DNA of 64,000 nucleotides from Oxytricha trifallax (lineage: Eukaryota; Ciliophora; Spirotrichea; Sporadotrichida; Oxytrichidae). Below the pieces are notes generated by a model, which saw only the letters and a list, made by a program, of their open reading frames with translations, was not told where the DNA came from and did no database searches. This document shows, one piece after another, positions 9,934 to 22,644 of the stretch (positions are counted from its first letter, which is position 1; each line of letters begins with the position of its first letter). The stretch spans positions 62,001 through 126,000 of the forward strand of contig ARYC01000602.1 of assembly GCA_000711775.1 (NCBI GenBank), given 5' to 3'. Position numbers and translations under genes: made by a program.

Positions 9934-12459
9934 ATGTCTAACATAATTAAAATGTCTGTGGGGCAGTTTGAAGAAAGCCCTTAGATCATACAACAAAGAT
10001 AGAACTCATTCGAAGATACTGATCCCATTCTTAATTCCTCAAATTCAATAAAGACGTTAAAAAAGTCTTTAATACTATTAAAATGAATCTATTTTAAAAA
10101 AAGGAATCTTTAAAAAAGAGACTTTATAGTGAGATCAATTAAGCGAATGATGAAGAGTAGATATCCTCATGTAAAAATAGTAACAAAGACTTGACAATCA
10201 TTAAAATAACATAAACTTTGGCAGAGCTAAAAAATACTCTATTTAATGAAAAATTTACTTAGCAAAGCCTAGAAGTTTCGCACAACTAAACTTGACGATT
10301 ACATGATTCTATAAAAAGACCAAGAAAGATTAATAGAATTAATAAAAACAAAGCCAACAACTTAAAAATAATTTAAGTAATTTTGATTAGAAAAGTTTGA
10401 GTATTGATAACAAGATTGATCATAAATTCAAACAAAATTTGCTATAGAACGCTGATGCTAATAATTAATAATTAGATAAACGTGAAACTTGTAATAATTA
10501 TGTCAATGGTGATGATGAAGAAATCAAATATGATAACTATAAGAAAACCTTAGTAAAACCGAATTGTGGAAAGACAAAATAATTAATTCTTAAATAATTA
10601 TTTTTTAAATAGTAATATTATTAGGCAATTTTTTACCTATAAAATTGATACTTATATGAATTTGCAATAATATAATATTAATATTATTTCTCCTTTATTT
10701 TCTTAAATCACATATAACTTTAATAACCACCAATTTTATTATATTAAGGCTTTAATATAGAAAGTACAATAAATTTACAATTACAGTTTTAATAACATTT
10801 AAAACTAAATATAAGATGATTGTATAGAGGCATTCCTTGATGATGAAATTGGTTATGAAGATAACGATCAAAATATAAAAAATGAGGATGAATAAAAACT
10901 CTAAGAATGTGACTACTATCAAAACAACTCCTTAAATAATGAATGTGGACAAGATGAAAGGCTAATAAATTTTCTTTAATGGCAATGATTAGAATTATGT
11001 AATTAATTCAATTAGCAATAGCAAAAGGGATATCATCATTGAACTATACAGATTTAGAAATGATTACAAAATTATTTGAACGCATTGCTAAAGTTTAATA
11101 TTAAATTACTTAGAAACAGGATGCTTAAGTTCAAAACCCTACTTTGTAAAAAGAAATTCCTCCCTAGAATACTAAGTAGCAATAGAATCAGTTGATATCG
11201 CTGAGATAGCCACATCTAAACCAAATCTAAAACCCTCAATCTTCCATAAATTTAAATTAACTTAAGACCCAACAAAACAACAACGCTAGAAACAAGCAAA
11301 TCAGAGTAATTAAATACATCACTGACACCTATATCCCAAATGGCACTTTCTTCAAAATAAACACTAAAAATCGCAATAAAGTAAGAAATATGCTAAAACG
11401 CAGCAAGAATAACTTATGTGGCAGTAATCCTGAAGTATCAAGAGAGGCATCGATTTTTTCAAATATAAGTAATCAACATAGTAAAAGACACAGCAGGTAA
11501 TGTTAGTCTCGAGATATCAAATCTTTTAATTAATCAACATACAGTTTTTATGAAAGTTATGGGTAATGGCACCCAGAGCGGGGCAAGATAAAATTCCTTC
11601 TCAAAATTTTTAAATCACTTAAATTTCTATAAACCCTTCTGATAATTTTATATAACTCAATATATGGGCTCCTAATGATCATATTAATCGATCATGGACT
11701 CTTATATCCTTAATCAATATACTTTCAAGATGTAAACGTAAATTTAAAAATATAAACTAATATCAATTCTTAAATTATTTTATTTTCATAATAAATATAA
11801 TTTTCCAGAATTTTTGTGTCATCATCCAAGCAACATTAATTTCATTAAGAAGTAAACTTTATGTCCTTTATAATCAAAGGCTAATATAAAAATAAATCAT
11901 ATAGTAATCATAGTTGATGAAGCAAAATATCTGGAAAATTATATTTATTATGAAAATAAAATAATTCAAGAATTGATGTTCGTTTATATTTTTTCATTTT
12001 AAATTTACGTTTACATCTTGAAAGTATATTGATTAAGGATATATGAGTTCATGATTCATTAATAAGGTCATTAAAAAACCCATACATTGAGTTATATCAA
12101 GTAATCAGAGGGTTTATAGAAATTTAAGTGATTTAAAAATTTTGAGAAAAAATTTAATCTTGCCCCGCTCTGGGGGGGCAATACCCTAAGTTAGGAAGAG
12201 TTTGAAAACAGTGATGAGGAGGAGGTGAAATCGCAAAATTCCAATTAGTAATTTAAGAAGGATGATGATTCTAAAATCACATATGACTATGACAAGACCT
12301 CACTATAGATGATAAATGATAAAAACCAAAAACATTCAGCTTTAACTTTGCCATAGACAACCAATTAATATCATGATTTCAAGATTCATTTGGATTCTTC
12401 TCAAAATTCCTCAATTTAGATCTAAGTAAAAATCTTTATGGATCACCAAAGCCCTTTAT
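9934..12459 (+). pseudogene. Asn/Gln/Asp-rich gene in segments, interrupted by a miniature element
   Basis: A chain of plus-strand coding segments: ATG 9934 (MSNIIKMSVGQFEESPQ) to ~10078; ~10080-10290; ~10420-10590 (NNYVNGDDEEIKYDNYKKT); ~10815-10975 (DDCIEAFLDDEIGYEDN); ~10976-11570, the longest (about 200 codons without TGA, with YITDTYIPNGTFFKINTKN); and, after the insertion at 11571-12178, ~12181-12459 ending EEVKSQNSN...DHQSPLF TGA. The AT-rich 10590-10810 gap looks like an IES. Frame changes between segments fit IES removal or decay. Low-complexity N/Q/D/K composition. No domain recognised. Confidence 0.45.
11571..12178. mobile_element. Miniature inverted-repeat element with GC-rich ends
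   Basis: About 608 bp with inverted ends: left CCCAGAGCGGGGCAAGAT, right TCTTGCCCCGCTCTGGG followed by extra G residues. Arms extend ~240 bp on each side (for example GATGTAAACGTAAATTTAAA and its inverse) around a ~120-bp centre (11815-11935). It sits inside the open frame of the Asn/Gln-rich gene. Removing it leaves the flanking coding segments (TGG CA / C AAT ACC) in a compatible phase. No internal gene. Confidence 0.8.
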
Positions 12460-12479
12460 TTTGACAAAGAACATAGAGT

Positions 12480-13480
12480 AATAAACACAATATTAGCAAC
12501 TAAATAATAATGAGTCGTAATTAATGTTTATTTTGTACTGTAATAAACATCGACTCCAATACGCTTAATTAAATACTTTAATATGATCACTAATATGCAA
12601 TTTAATTTTATCAATCTTATTTAGCAAGAATTTTAAGTGCTGCGTCTTAATTAAGGAATTGTCAAATTTTATTATGAATTTTTAGTCATCTCTCTTGATG
12701 AAAATAAACATCTTTTTCGAAGAACTTCTCTTTATTGCCATTTTTGCTAAGCTCTTAGTTGTTTAAGTTGAGGTTCCACTCAAATTAAAAATCAGACTTT
12801 TAGGAAGAGTATCTAATGAGTGAAGAATCAAGATGATTTCGTCCATACCATATTTTCTCATTGAATCATCTTAATCTTAATCTTCAACTTAAAAATTCTC
12901 GATCTCTCAAATTTTAGAAGTGTACTTTGAGATTGACTCTACTCTACTATAAGCTACTGAGAGTTTGAAGTATAACTTAATTAATTTTAATCAATAAAAT
13001 TAATTGCAAAATTATATACCTCTAATCTTGATTAGATAGTTTAAATTTTTTATCTGATTGCTATCCGGTAACTTGAGTTATATCAAGACTTGTCTTAATT
13101 CTATACCCTATCTGCTATAACATTTGTTAAGACATCTGTCTAGAATCGATTTAATTAGAAGGATCTTGAAGTGGTTATACTTTAATTTATCGTATTTTAT
13201 ATATTTACTAATTTCAAATATTTTTAGGTACATTTTCTATCAAGAACGAGATAGCTTCCAATCTTTCACAAATATCTATAAAAAATCTTCTTTCTAATTC
13301 ATTAAACTGATATTATAATATTTTGATGCGATATTCTAATGCAAAATTAAAGTAATTATTTAGCTCAACACTTCATCGACTTTTGAATGTTTAATTTGCT
13401 TAATGTTCAAGTTCTACAACGATAAAACTTGAATCCTTGACAGTCTAATTCCTAATTCACATAAATTGCAGCATCATAAA
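12480..13480 (-). pseudogene. Unrecognised minus-strand gene in segments
   Basis: Read on the minus strand: FNELERRFFIDICERLEAI near 13230-13330; HFKILLIKSILDRCLNKC near 13090-13180; then a long frame at ~12500-12870 (GMDEIILILHSLDTLPKS, then TKSLAKMAIKRSSSKKMFIF). The segments are separated by short AT-rich stretches that could be introns or IESs. Leucine/lysine-rich, helical. It converges on the 3' end of the previous gene, and the last ~100 bases may be a shadow of it. No domain recognised. Confidence 0.4.
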
Positions 13481-13773
13481 TGAACATATTTTATAAGAAG
13501 ACTTGTGAAAGTCATAACTTATTTTTTTATGATGATTTAATTTAATTAAAACTAATTATAAGTCAATAGTAAACAAATATTGCTTAATTAGTTTTTATAT
13601 AAGCTTATTTATAGTTCAGCATTGAAAATTGTTACTATATTTATTATTAATTAATTTTGAATTGAAAAGATAAGATAATTAAACAATTTCATTTTATCAA
13701 TTTAATATAATTAAAAATTGAAACTTATAAAGAATTTATAAAAAAGTTTGGATTTTAAATGAAATATAAAACT

Positions 13774-14261
13774 GGGGGGGAAGTTTCCTGCACCGGTTTA
13801 TGATAAAAAAAATTTTAGGGAAGTTTCCTGCACTCTTTTAAATTTTTTTAATTTTTATTTTTTTAATTAAATTAATCTTTATAAAAACTATCAACTAACT
13901 TCAGGACTAATTTCAACATTTAATTATACTTTAATTTTTTAATCAATAGTCAATATCTCTCTTCATATTCCAACAACTCTGACATTTTTCATCTAATATT
14001 TATAGGTTCTGTTATAGTAATTGCAAATATTTTATCCAATTTTTAATGAAATTCTGATTGAATTTTTCTTGTTCTTACCATGCCTTTATAATGTTAGACT
14101 ATATTTTCTTTAACTACTTCAATGATGAGCGATATGCTCTTAATATTTAATGGGTAAAAAAATATTAATTTTGTTAATTTATGTCAAATTTATTAAATTT
14201 AACATAAAAAAATTAAAGCGTGTAGGAAACTTCCTCGAGTGCAGGAAACTTCCCCCCCCCC
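13774..14261. mobile_element. Miniature element, family M, copy 1 (8-bp duplication ATAAAACT)
   Basis: 488 bp starting with a run of G followed by AAGTTTCCTGCAC and ending with GTGCAGGAAACTT followed by a run of C. A second, internal copy of GGAAGTTTCCTGCAC sits ~50 bp in from one end (and its inverse next to the other). Flanked by ATAAAACT on both sides (13766-13773 and 14262-14269). No coding frame. Copies 2 and 3 are at 15938-16430 (opposite orientation) and 32995-33478. Confidence 0.85.
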
Positions 14262-14585
14262 ATAAAACTTATGTTTTTACTTAATAAAAGAAATGATGAT
14301 TATTTGTCACAAACATTAAAAATTTGTTTTAATAAATTTTTAATTGTACATTTCCAAACTAAATATTAAATTTTAATGTTAATTAAATTGCTTATTAAAA
14401 TTAAAGTAAAGTTCTCAATAATTATAATTTATAAAATGATTTTTAATTTGTTTAATAACAAGAAAATACAATTGGTCAAAATTTAAACCATGTTTATAAT
14501 AATTAAATAGATCTTATGACTCAACATAAAACAAGAGATTGAAATTTTGACATTAGTCAAAATCAAAAGATAATATTAAAAAATA

Positions 14586-16860
14586 AAATTGAGAAAGTTA
14601 AAAGAATAATTAAAGAAAATTGCACGCTTTCAATGCTCAGGATATTAAAAACAAAGTCTAGCCAGTAAAAAAAAAATTGAGCATAGTAAAAATAAAATAA
14701 CATTCACTGAGTTTATGTAAGATATAGATAGCTAAATTCATTCATTTAATAAATACGCCCTAATTTAAGAAAAGTTAATAATTAAATGTTCATATAAGTG
14801 AATTGGAATTGATCATGATATTTCAATCTGATGTCAATTATTTCATTAGACATTTGAGAACAACTTTATTTTTCGATGCTCTTATTTAAAAAGTATTTAA
14901 GATTTGTTAGTACTTCAGGGATGAGCAATTTAAGAAAACATTAATGGCCAAAATATTTTGTGAAAGAAATTTATGTATTAAGGAAGACAAGATGTTAATG
15001 ATTTGCTCTTTGATTACTTTGCGATTATTTGAGGAGAGTGCAGTAAAATTACTAGTAGAATAGTGCAATTCAATTGATTTAATGAATGAAGTGTTAATCA
15101 TGCTTCAAAAATGTGACAGAAGCTTATAAAATGATGAGCAACTTCTAGCTTTTACATTAAGAAATTTTATGCCTAATTGTGCTCATTTGCAATGAAAGCA
15201 ACCAATATAAAGATATTTTGGTTAGTAAAAACTGCATTTCAAAGATTTTAAACATTCTTATAAAGTCTAAAGACTGGAGCAGTTCAAATAAATTCATTTT
15301 ATATAAGGTATTTAATCATTTATTCTATAGCTGATTTTTAGGAACTGAAGAAAAGCTAAGTTAAGCATTAAATTTCTTTGTTTTTGATATCATGCGATTC
15401 CTTAATAAACTGTATGAAGATTAATACTTCAAAGTAGAGTAAAGTAAAGTATTTTAGGCAACGGTTTTTAATAAGCTAGGGATTTAATTCAAACTCTCCA
15501 ATCTATCTTCAATCATTTTGCAAATTAAAAACCAATTCAAGAGTAAAACGAAAAATAAAGAGAAGATTCTGAGTAAATTATTTTTTCAAAACTGTGCTTG
15601 CAAAGCTAAAATTTTTATAAATTAAAAGGTAGAAAACAGATCATATGATGGTTCATGACTTGCATTGGACATAATAAATTTGATATTTAGAATGGTAGAA
15701 TCTTGTTAACAATAATTGCAGTAAATTATGATACATAGATTTGTTGATCATGGATTGATTGAAGCAATAATTTTATATTTAGATGTTGCTCAAAATCAAG
15801 AAGATCATGATTTAGGAAATAAATGTTACAGTTCAGTACTATAGCTTATATCTCAAAATACTTGCTTAAATTAAAATGCTGATCAATTAGTATAGCTCCT
15901 TATAGGAAATTTAAAAATTGCATAGCTAAAAAAGTATGGGGGTGGGAAGTTTCCTGCACTCGAGGAAGTTTCCTGCACGCTTTATTTTATTTATGTAAAT
16001 TTAATAAATTTGACATAAATTAACAAATTTAATATTTTTATGAACCATTTAATATTAAAACCACATTGCTCATCATTGAAGTAGTTCAAGAAAATATAGT
16101 TTAACATTATATAGGTATGGTAAGAAAAAGGTAAATTCAATCATAATTACAATAACAATCGGATACAATCATTATAATATTTAAGAGACAGAACTTGCAA
16201 ATATCATATAACAAATGTCATAGTTTTTGGAATCTGAAGAGAGATATTGAATATTGATTAATAAATTAAAGTACGATAATAAAAATAAAAATAGTCCTGA
16301 AGTTTGTTGATGGTTGTTATAAAGATTAATTTGATGAAAAAATAAAAATCAAAAAATTAAAAAAAGAGTGCAGGAAACTTCCTTAAAATTTTTTTTTATA
16401 TAATAACCAGTGCAGGAAACTTCCCCCCCCAAAAGTATAAATAATTTGCAGTTACATCTGAAACTACGGGATCAATGAATCACAGATTCATTAGTATTGA
16501 GTATTCTGTATAACTTTTCATGTGTGGAATAACCTGATCTATTACTCCAACTTTTTTCAATTAAATATATAAAATCTTACTATCACATTCTATTACAATT
16601 CAAACTCAAGCAAAACTATCTGAATGAGATACTGGAAACTTTTGAAAATTTAGCAAATTTAGTTTATAAAGATGCTTGCAATTTAGAGCTTTACGATGCT
16701 GTTTAATGTAAATTATAGAGGGAGCTTAAGATAGAACTGGACTGGATATTTTTATTGAGATTATGGATTAGAACTAAGAAAATAAAACCATTCAAGAAAT
16801 TTGTGATAATATCATGGAAACTATGCTGAGCACAATTTCAAAGACTAAATACTTAAGCTA
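14586..16860 (+). pseudogene. Helical-repeat protein gene (ARM/HEAT-like), interrupted by a miniature element
   Basis: The plus strand in ciliate code gives long helical segments. One at ~14590-15200 is about 200 codons (LMICSLITLRLFEESAVKLL, then MNEVLIMLQKCDRS). One at ~15340-15655 (FFVFDIMRFLNKLYEDQYF). One at ~15656-15937 (FVDHGLIEAIILYLDVAQNQ, then SVLQLISQNTCLNQN). After the element at 15938-16430 it continues in frame (KQFAVTSETTGSMNH) to ~16530 and as EILETFENLANLVYKDACN to ~16860. The pattern of paired amphipathic helices is like importin-alpha or other ARM/HEAT proteins, but no diagnostic motif was found. Frame changes at ~15200 and ~15330 may be an intron (GTATTT...TTTTAG) and IESs. 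Confidence 0.45.
15938..16430. mobile_element. Miniature element, family M, copy 2 (8-bp duplication AAAAGTAT)
   Basis: 493 bp with the same ends as copy 1 but in the opposite orientation: GGGGGTGGGAAGTTTCCTGC at left and GCAGGAAACTTCCCCCCCC at right, with the doubled GGAAGTTTCCTGCAC motif at each end. Flanked by AAAAGTAT at 15930-15937 and 16431-16438. Removing the element and one duplication copy (501 nt) leaves the helical-repeat reading frame uninterrupted. Confidence 0.9.
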
Positions 16861-16864
16861 GAAT

Positions 16865-17280
16865 ATATTAACTATTAAATTTCAAATCAGAAATAATTAT
16901 TCAATAATTTATTCAATTAAAGATAAAATAATTAATTTGAATTATTTTATATTTTTGTAAAAAAATTAGCTGATTTATTGATATTTTGGTTTCATTTATA
17001 AAATATTTTTACAAATATCATTTTAAAGATGTAGTTCGTTCTAAATTTGGATAAAAATTAAAAAATAATGAAACCTTTTGTATAATATTACAATCAAAAT
17101 TTATAGACATTTTAATAGAAATTTTATTAAATTTTCTTATTTTATCTTATGTATTATTAATTTTTTTTGTTTTTATTATCAAAAGATTGAAAAGTTAATG
17201 ATTGAATTAAAACTTATGATAAAAACAAGAACTTGTAACAATGTTTGAAGTAATAATTGATTCAAATTCAATTTTAAATC
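16865..17280. other. AT-rich spacer, nothing recognised
   Basis: No coding-like frame, no inverted repeats beyond short AT tracts. Confidence 0.5.
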
Positions 17281-17289
17281 ATTTCTTAT

Positions 17290-19024
17290 GTTAAATTTTA
17301 AATATCACGAGATCTCTATTGAAATATCAGTGAAATTAATTGTTGAACATGATGTGAAAGCTAAATCATGCTCTTTCAATCTAATAGTATGCTTTAGAGT
17401 TTTCAAAAGCTTGTTATTGTTAGTCTTTTTGTGAGGTAGCTTCCTTCCCCAATAGCTTGAGGTTCAAAGGCAAGAATTCATCAAGGGTATTTAAGCAATT
17501 AACTTTCGAATTTTCTGATGAATCAATCATATCTCTTGACTAATCCAAGTTTGAGTCACTTTGATCAATCTTTGAGTAAACTTTAGCTTGATTTTGAAGT
17601 TACGAAGACGAGGCCTTTTAGCTCCAGCTTCTGACTATTCTCCATGTTTTTTAACCACCAATGAAAACTTCCACCACTACCACTATGGGAATCTTTGTGG
17701 CTATACACCAATAAAAATATTTAAAATCAATAAAATCCTGCTGAAAAGTACTATGATCTCAGTTTAATAAAAAATAAAGCCAATGGAAAGTATAAGACGA
17801 ACTCTGAGGGGTTATCGAAGAGTTCTCTGTGGCTTGTTTAGATCTCTTAACAAAGTGTTCTGAATCTAAGCAAATGAATAAAATTTGCTTTCTTTATATC
17901 TCTTATTTATTTCACCATTGCTTCTCAGACTTAACCTTTTTTAATCTAACTGCTATTGCATTAAAAATGTGAGCTTAAAATTAAAATAGAATAAATTATA
18001 TCTCCTCTCCATTAAAAGCTAAGTATTCCACTTAAGGTAGTTTAATATAATTAAATAATATGATGATTGACTTTTGCCTTTCTATTTGGCTACTGATCTT
18101 TTCTTATGGCTTTAGATTTAAAAGAAATAAACCAATTGTATTTCTTGTCAATCGCAACCTTGTTTGAAGCATTTTCCTCGTACCAAAGAAGCAGGGTTGT
18201 AATGACTTGTGTGACTTTAAGTCACCTCGATATCTTCATCTTCATCTTGTTCTGAAAAATAATTACTCTCAGTTTTATAATCTTCTATTGGATCAAGTTC
18301 TCCATAGTAATCGCTATTATTACTGAACCTCGAAACTTCATAAAAAGAGTCTAAGTCTTGTCTAAATGTGAAAGCTTTCTTATTTAAATTATACTATGAC
18401 AAAGCAGATTGAGTTCCCTTCTTTAAAATAGGCTTTTTATGGTGATAATTTTATTTTTGCAGAGTTTTTTTCCAAACAAATCACAAAGTAAATTGGATTT
18501 CCTAGAGGTATTTTGAAGTGCATCTTGGTTTAACATTTAAATAAAATTTCGTAAAATTTCTTAAGAGTTTATATTAAAAATCCTCTCTTTTATGTTAAGA
18601 TAGGACTATGATATCTTTTTTTCTTAAATGGATGAAAATTTTGAGTTTTTTCTTACTGATGTTGTATAAAGAATTCCAATCATTTTTAAGTTCTTTTTAT
18701 TCATGATCAGGCCCTGTGAGTCACTATCAGAATAAATTTTATTGTTTGAAAAGTCTTCTTCGAAATTAATTTTAAGAGAATTGAATTTAGCGGAGTTTTT
18801 AATCAATTTATACCTATTATTGCAATATGAAGAACTTTCTTCAAGTTATAAATCTGTTGATACGAGTTTTCTCTCGAACTTTGCTGAGTGAGGTAGGCGG
18901 AGTCTCTTCTCAAAATAGCTGAACTGCCTTTCTGATGACTCTCTCTCTTGCAGTAATAAAATTTATATAAATTTATAGTATTAAGGTTTTGTGTTGTCTG
19001 CAGCAAGAATGAAATAGATTCCAT
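17290..19024 (-). pseudogene. Acidic/Ser-rich minus-strand gene in segments, unknown
   Basis: Minus-strand segments read: from ATG 19022-19024 MESISFLLQTTQNLNTIN; ERQFSYFEKRLRLPHSAKFE and LQLEESSSYCNNRYKLIKNS (~18780-18950); FEEDFSNNKIYSDSDSQG through to ~18440; DLDSFYEVSRFSNNSDYYG then EDEDIEVTQSHTSH (~18180-18390); and a basic segment with EAGAKRPRLRNFKIKLKF (~17540-17650). No TGA occurs in the best frame for long stretches. The shifts between segments fit IESs or decay. No domain recognised. Confidence 0.4.
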
Positions 19025-19739
19025 TTAGCATAATCACTTTCATGAGTGTATCACTTTACAATCTCAAATTGATCAATACTCTGAAGTGATTTTCCTACAC
19101 ATGTATATTTATAATGTCAATAATACTTACTTTCTCGTTGAGAGCTTGAGCTCCAGTACTTTGTTGCAAGAATTTTTTGTTTGGTATCTTTTATATAGTC
19201 CAAGAATTTGTATCATTTTCTTTTTCACCGAAATCCTCCAGATATAATTTTATCAACAAAATGTCTCAAAAAATTTATTAAATTAATTTAATATACATCA
19301 GCAAATTCTCATCAATTGACAAAGATGGGACAAAGATTGATTGAAAAAACTGGTAAGTAGTATTGAATCGTTTATATTTCATATAATTAACTTCCTCATT
19401 GGCAAAGAGATCAACTGTCATAGGTTATCTCTCAAAATTCATTTTTAAAAACTCAAAATTCACAAGTGTCCAAAACAATGCATCTAACTTTTAATTTAAA
19501 ATTATAATTTCTATTTTAATTGTTTAATTTTTAGTCATAAACAAATTTTAGACTTTAAAATTAAAGCAATAATCTAAAATATAATTTAATTAGAAAAATC
19601 GAAGAAATTGATATTCAATTTTATTTAAAATATTTCCCTCTTTTATCAGTCATGTAAATGCTTAGGAATAATTATTTATATGTATAAACTAAATTGAATT
19701 TAAATTGTATATATCTAGACATATAGTCCTTTTTATTCT

Positions 19740-20240
19740 ATCCTAAATTTCTTTATCTTTTAAAAATAATTTCCTTTCTCATGGAAAATGTGGATTTGGC
19801 AAAACTATTTTTTCATTTTGTGCGTTCTTCTAGAACTATTGGAAAAATTTTGATAATACTAGAAATCATCATTTATTATAGAAGTAATGGCTTCTTGCTA
19901 AGTATCCAAACATATAAAAGTTGAGTTATTAGATTGATAAAACTCAAGTTGACTCTATGCTTCAAGTATTTAGTTTGATTTATTCATTTATGCACTCTAT
20001 TGTTTTTTGTTGTTAAAAATTTTGTATCAAGTTGACGTAGTCTGGAGTTTTCCCCCTGATAACTTCTAACTTATTGGTGTTATTGATTTATACCCAAGAA
20101 GCGAGAGCTTTTAAGTGGAGGTTGTAAATAAATTTGATTTATTATTAGCTTTTGAATTGTCCTTACTGGAAAGTGTTGAATTTGTAGTGTTCAAAAGAGC
20201 ATTTGTGTGATTAGTAGATTTTGAAGTCTAAGAATTTTAG
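19740..20240 (+). pseudogene. P-loop NTPase-like fragment
   Basis: At 19782-19806 the plus strand reads HGKCGFGKTIFSFCAFF, which fits the Walker A pattern GxxxxGKT/S. It continues as NYWKNFDNTRNHH...SYQIDKTQVDSMLQVF without TGA to ~20060. A different frame then looks coding (SFPPDNFQLIGVIDLYPRSE, then FDLLLAFELSLLESVEF) to ~20210. It stops about 230 bases before the kinesin pseudogene. Neither the family nor a Walker B could be fixed. Probably a fragment of a nucleotide-binding protein. Confidence 0.35.
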
Positions 20241-20465
20241 AACATATATTTTTACAGTTTTTAATTTTTTTTTTCTTAGTAAAATTATTTAATGCGCTAT
20301 TTTATGATTGATTTAAAAAATTTAATATTATTATTATCCAACAATAATTAAACCCAATCTACTTTGCCATTAAATTTCTTAATCTAATCATTAATTTCCA
20401 AATTGATTTTTTTGAAATTTCGATAAATAATTAGTACATTATAACTATAATTTCAATTCAATTCA

Positions 20466-22640
20466 ATGGAAGAAAAGAATCATCAATAATAATAACCAGC
20501 ACAATTTTATAAGATTAGAGTTATAGCAAGGCCTTTCTTTGAAGATGAACAAAAAGAAGAAAAAACAATCAACACCATTAAGGAGGTTGAGTAAGTTTAT
20601 AGCATGGTGATATTTTAGACTCCGCATAATTAATTTTCTATTTTTAAACAATTTATTAATCTTAACTCATTTTCGTTTGTTGAATACATCCTCAATAAAA
20701 AACAAGGCAGCCAAAATGCTATAAATTGAACTAAGTCTTAAAAAGTGATTGCACATAATCATAAGTTAATGAAAAAACTAACATTTCATAAATGGTAAAT
20801 TAGGTCGTCGAGGGTTATCATTCAACAATACTTGCATATAGTTAAACTGGATCTGGTAAAACTTACACAATGGAAGGTTAGAAGTATCAGAAAATGAGAA
20901 ATGACTTTATGTTCCTCAAGTCGAAGACAACTTTGATAATTTGGGTATAGTCTAAAGTTGCACCTAAAAACTTATAAAAGCAGTTGAGAAAGCAAGAAAA
21001 TAAAGCAGAATTACAGTTTACGTTTCTTTCTTGCAAATTTACAACGCAAAGATTTACGATTTACATAATGGCTCAATGTTTTAGAAAAAAGTAACAAGTT
21101 GCATTTGAGAGTAATCAAGGAGATCCATCTATTGTTAAATTAAAGCGGAATATAATGTGTACACAGTTGAAAATCTTTATTTGTTTGAATGTACTATTCA
21201 TTATCGAATTATGACTCTGTTTTACTATGGAATCAGGAATAAAATCATAGGTTCTCATAATATGAATTTATCATCCTTTAGAAATCATCCTATTTTCACT
21301 TTTACTTTTGAATAATTTGATATCAATAATTCTGATAACGTAATTATGAGTAAAAATAGAAGAAAAATCCAAAATTAAATGATTGATCAATAAGTTACAT
21401 GTACCTTTTTAATATTAATTTTCAAAAATCTAATTAAATACTACTCTATCTCAAAATTTTAATGACTTTGAGATAGAGTGCGATAGAGCAATATAAGTTA
21501 CTCATATTATTTAAAATATAAAATAAATGTAATTAAGTTTTAAAATATTCTAATGTTGTTTTTTATAATTTATTTATCTTAAATTAAATATAAGAATTAA
21601 ATAAAAAGAAGACATTTACCTTTATACCTTTTCGTATTAAAATGTATATTATATTCTTATATTTAATTTAAGATAAATAAATTATAAAAAACAACATTAG
21701 AATATTTTAAAACTTAATTACATTTATTTAATATTTTAAATAATATGAGTAACTTATATTGCTCTATCGCACTCTATCTCAAAGTCATTAAAATTTGGAG
21801 ATAGAGCAGTATTTAATTAGATTTTTGAAAATTAATATTAAAAAGGTACATGCAACTTATTGATCAATCATTTAATTTTGGATTTTTCTTCTATTTTTAC
21901 TCAATGTCTAAATTCTAGATAGTATTCCTGGCTGGATTTGAACGTCAATCTTATACAAAAGTTTAAGATAAAACTTAAAAAGAGTCTATAGATAAAAGCA
22001 TATCCCTCTTCACGCTTTGATAGGTTATTTCTGCATTAACACATTAGCTAACGGGAAAAGAGATAGTATATATGCGGCTTAAAGGGATTATAAATTGAAT
22101 TATTTATTAATGTAAAGTTTAGGGGGTAATTCATTGTGCTGCATAATAGCAAGTTTGCATCCCTCAGAAAATACCTTGAAAAAAATTAAAATACGCTAAC
22201 TTATTTAAATAAGGCGGCTTTGATTAAAAATGCTCCTATTAGAAATAAAGATCCTAAAACTAAATAAATCAAAGAACTGTAATCTCAAGTTAAATCCTTA
22301 CTCAAAAGTTAATCAGAGCATATTAGCATATTTATTTTCTTAACAACAGGACAACGACCTCAATATTTTTGTGATTGAATGATTGATAAGGATTCAGGCT
22401 TAAATTCTTCGATAACTATTCATAACAATTACAACTCTTATATTTTTGCATAACTAAGGGACTAGCAGAAACTTAATGGTAAAAGAAGTCTTCCATAAAT
22501 AAGAGCTAAATAAGACCCAAACTAAACTCTTCAAGATACAAATTAATCGCCTATTATAATTGATGATAGTAAGATTTAAAAAAAAAAGAAAAATGTAATT
22601 TTCTTTAATCCAGCATAAAATCCTTAAAATATACAACATT
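20466..22640 (+). pseudogene. Kinesin motor-domain pseudogene
   Basis: ATG 20466 opens MEEKNHQQQQPAQFYKIRV, a typical kinesin N-terminus. The P-loop AYSQTGSGKTYTMEG is at ~20835-20872, preceded by VVEGYHSTIL. Then come VYVSFLQIYNAKIYDLHN (~21020-21070), NMNLSSFRNHPIFTFTFEQF in place of the usual SSRSH switch-I block (~21260-21315), FLAGFERQSYTKVQDK in place of DLAGSERQ..TK (switch II, ~21925-21975), MQSLGGNSLCCIIASLHPSE (~22110-22180), and NTLTYLNKAALIKNAPIRNK (~22195-22250). Order is colinear with a kinesin motor. At least three frameshifts, altered switch I/II residues and a 555-bp hairpin insertion make it non-functional as read. Confidence 0.85.
21348..21902. mobile_element. Hairpin miniature element inside the kinesin pseudogene
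   Basis: 555 bp formed by arms of about 270 bp. Left end GAGTAAAAATAGAAGAAAAA, right end the inverse. The arms carry CTCTATCTCAAA and GACTTTGAGATAGAG, so each arm also contains a smaller inverted repeat. The loop (~21610-21650) is short. It splits the kinesin frame between NSDNVI and the switch-II block. Removing it rejoins codons plausibly. No coding capacity. Confidence 0.85.
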
Positions 22641-22644
22641 ACTA

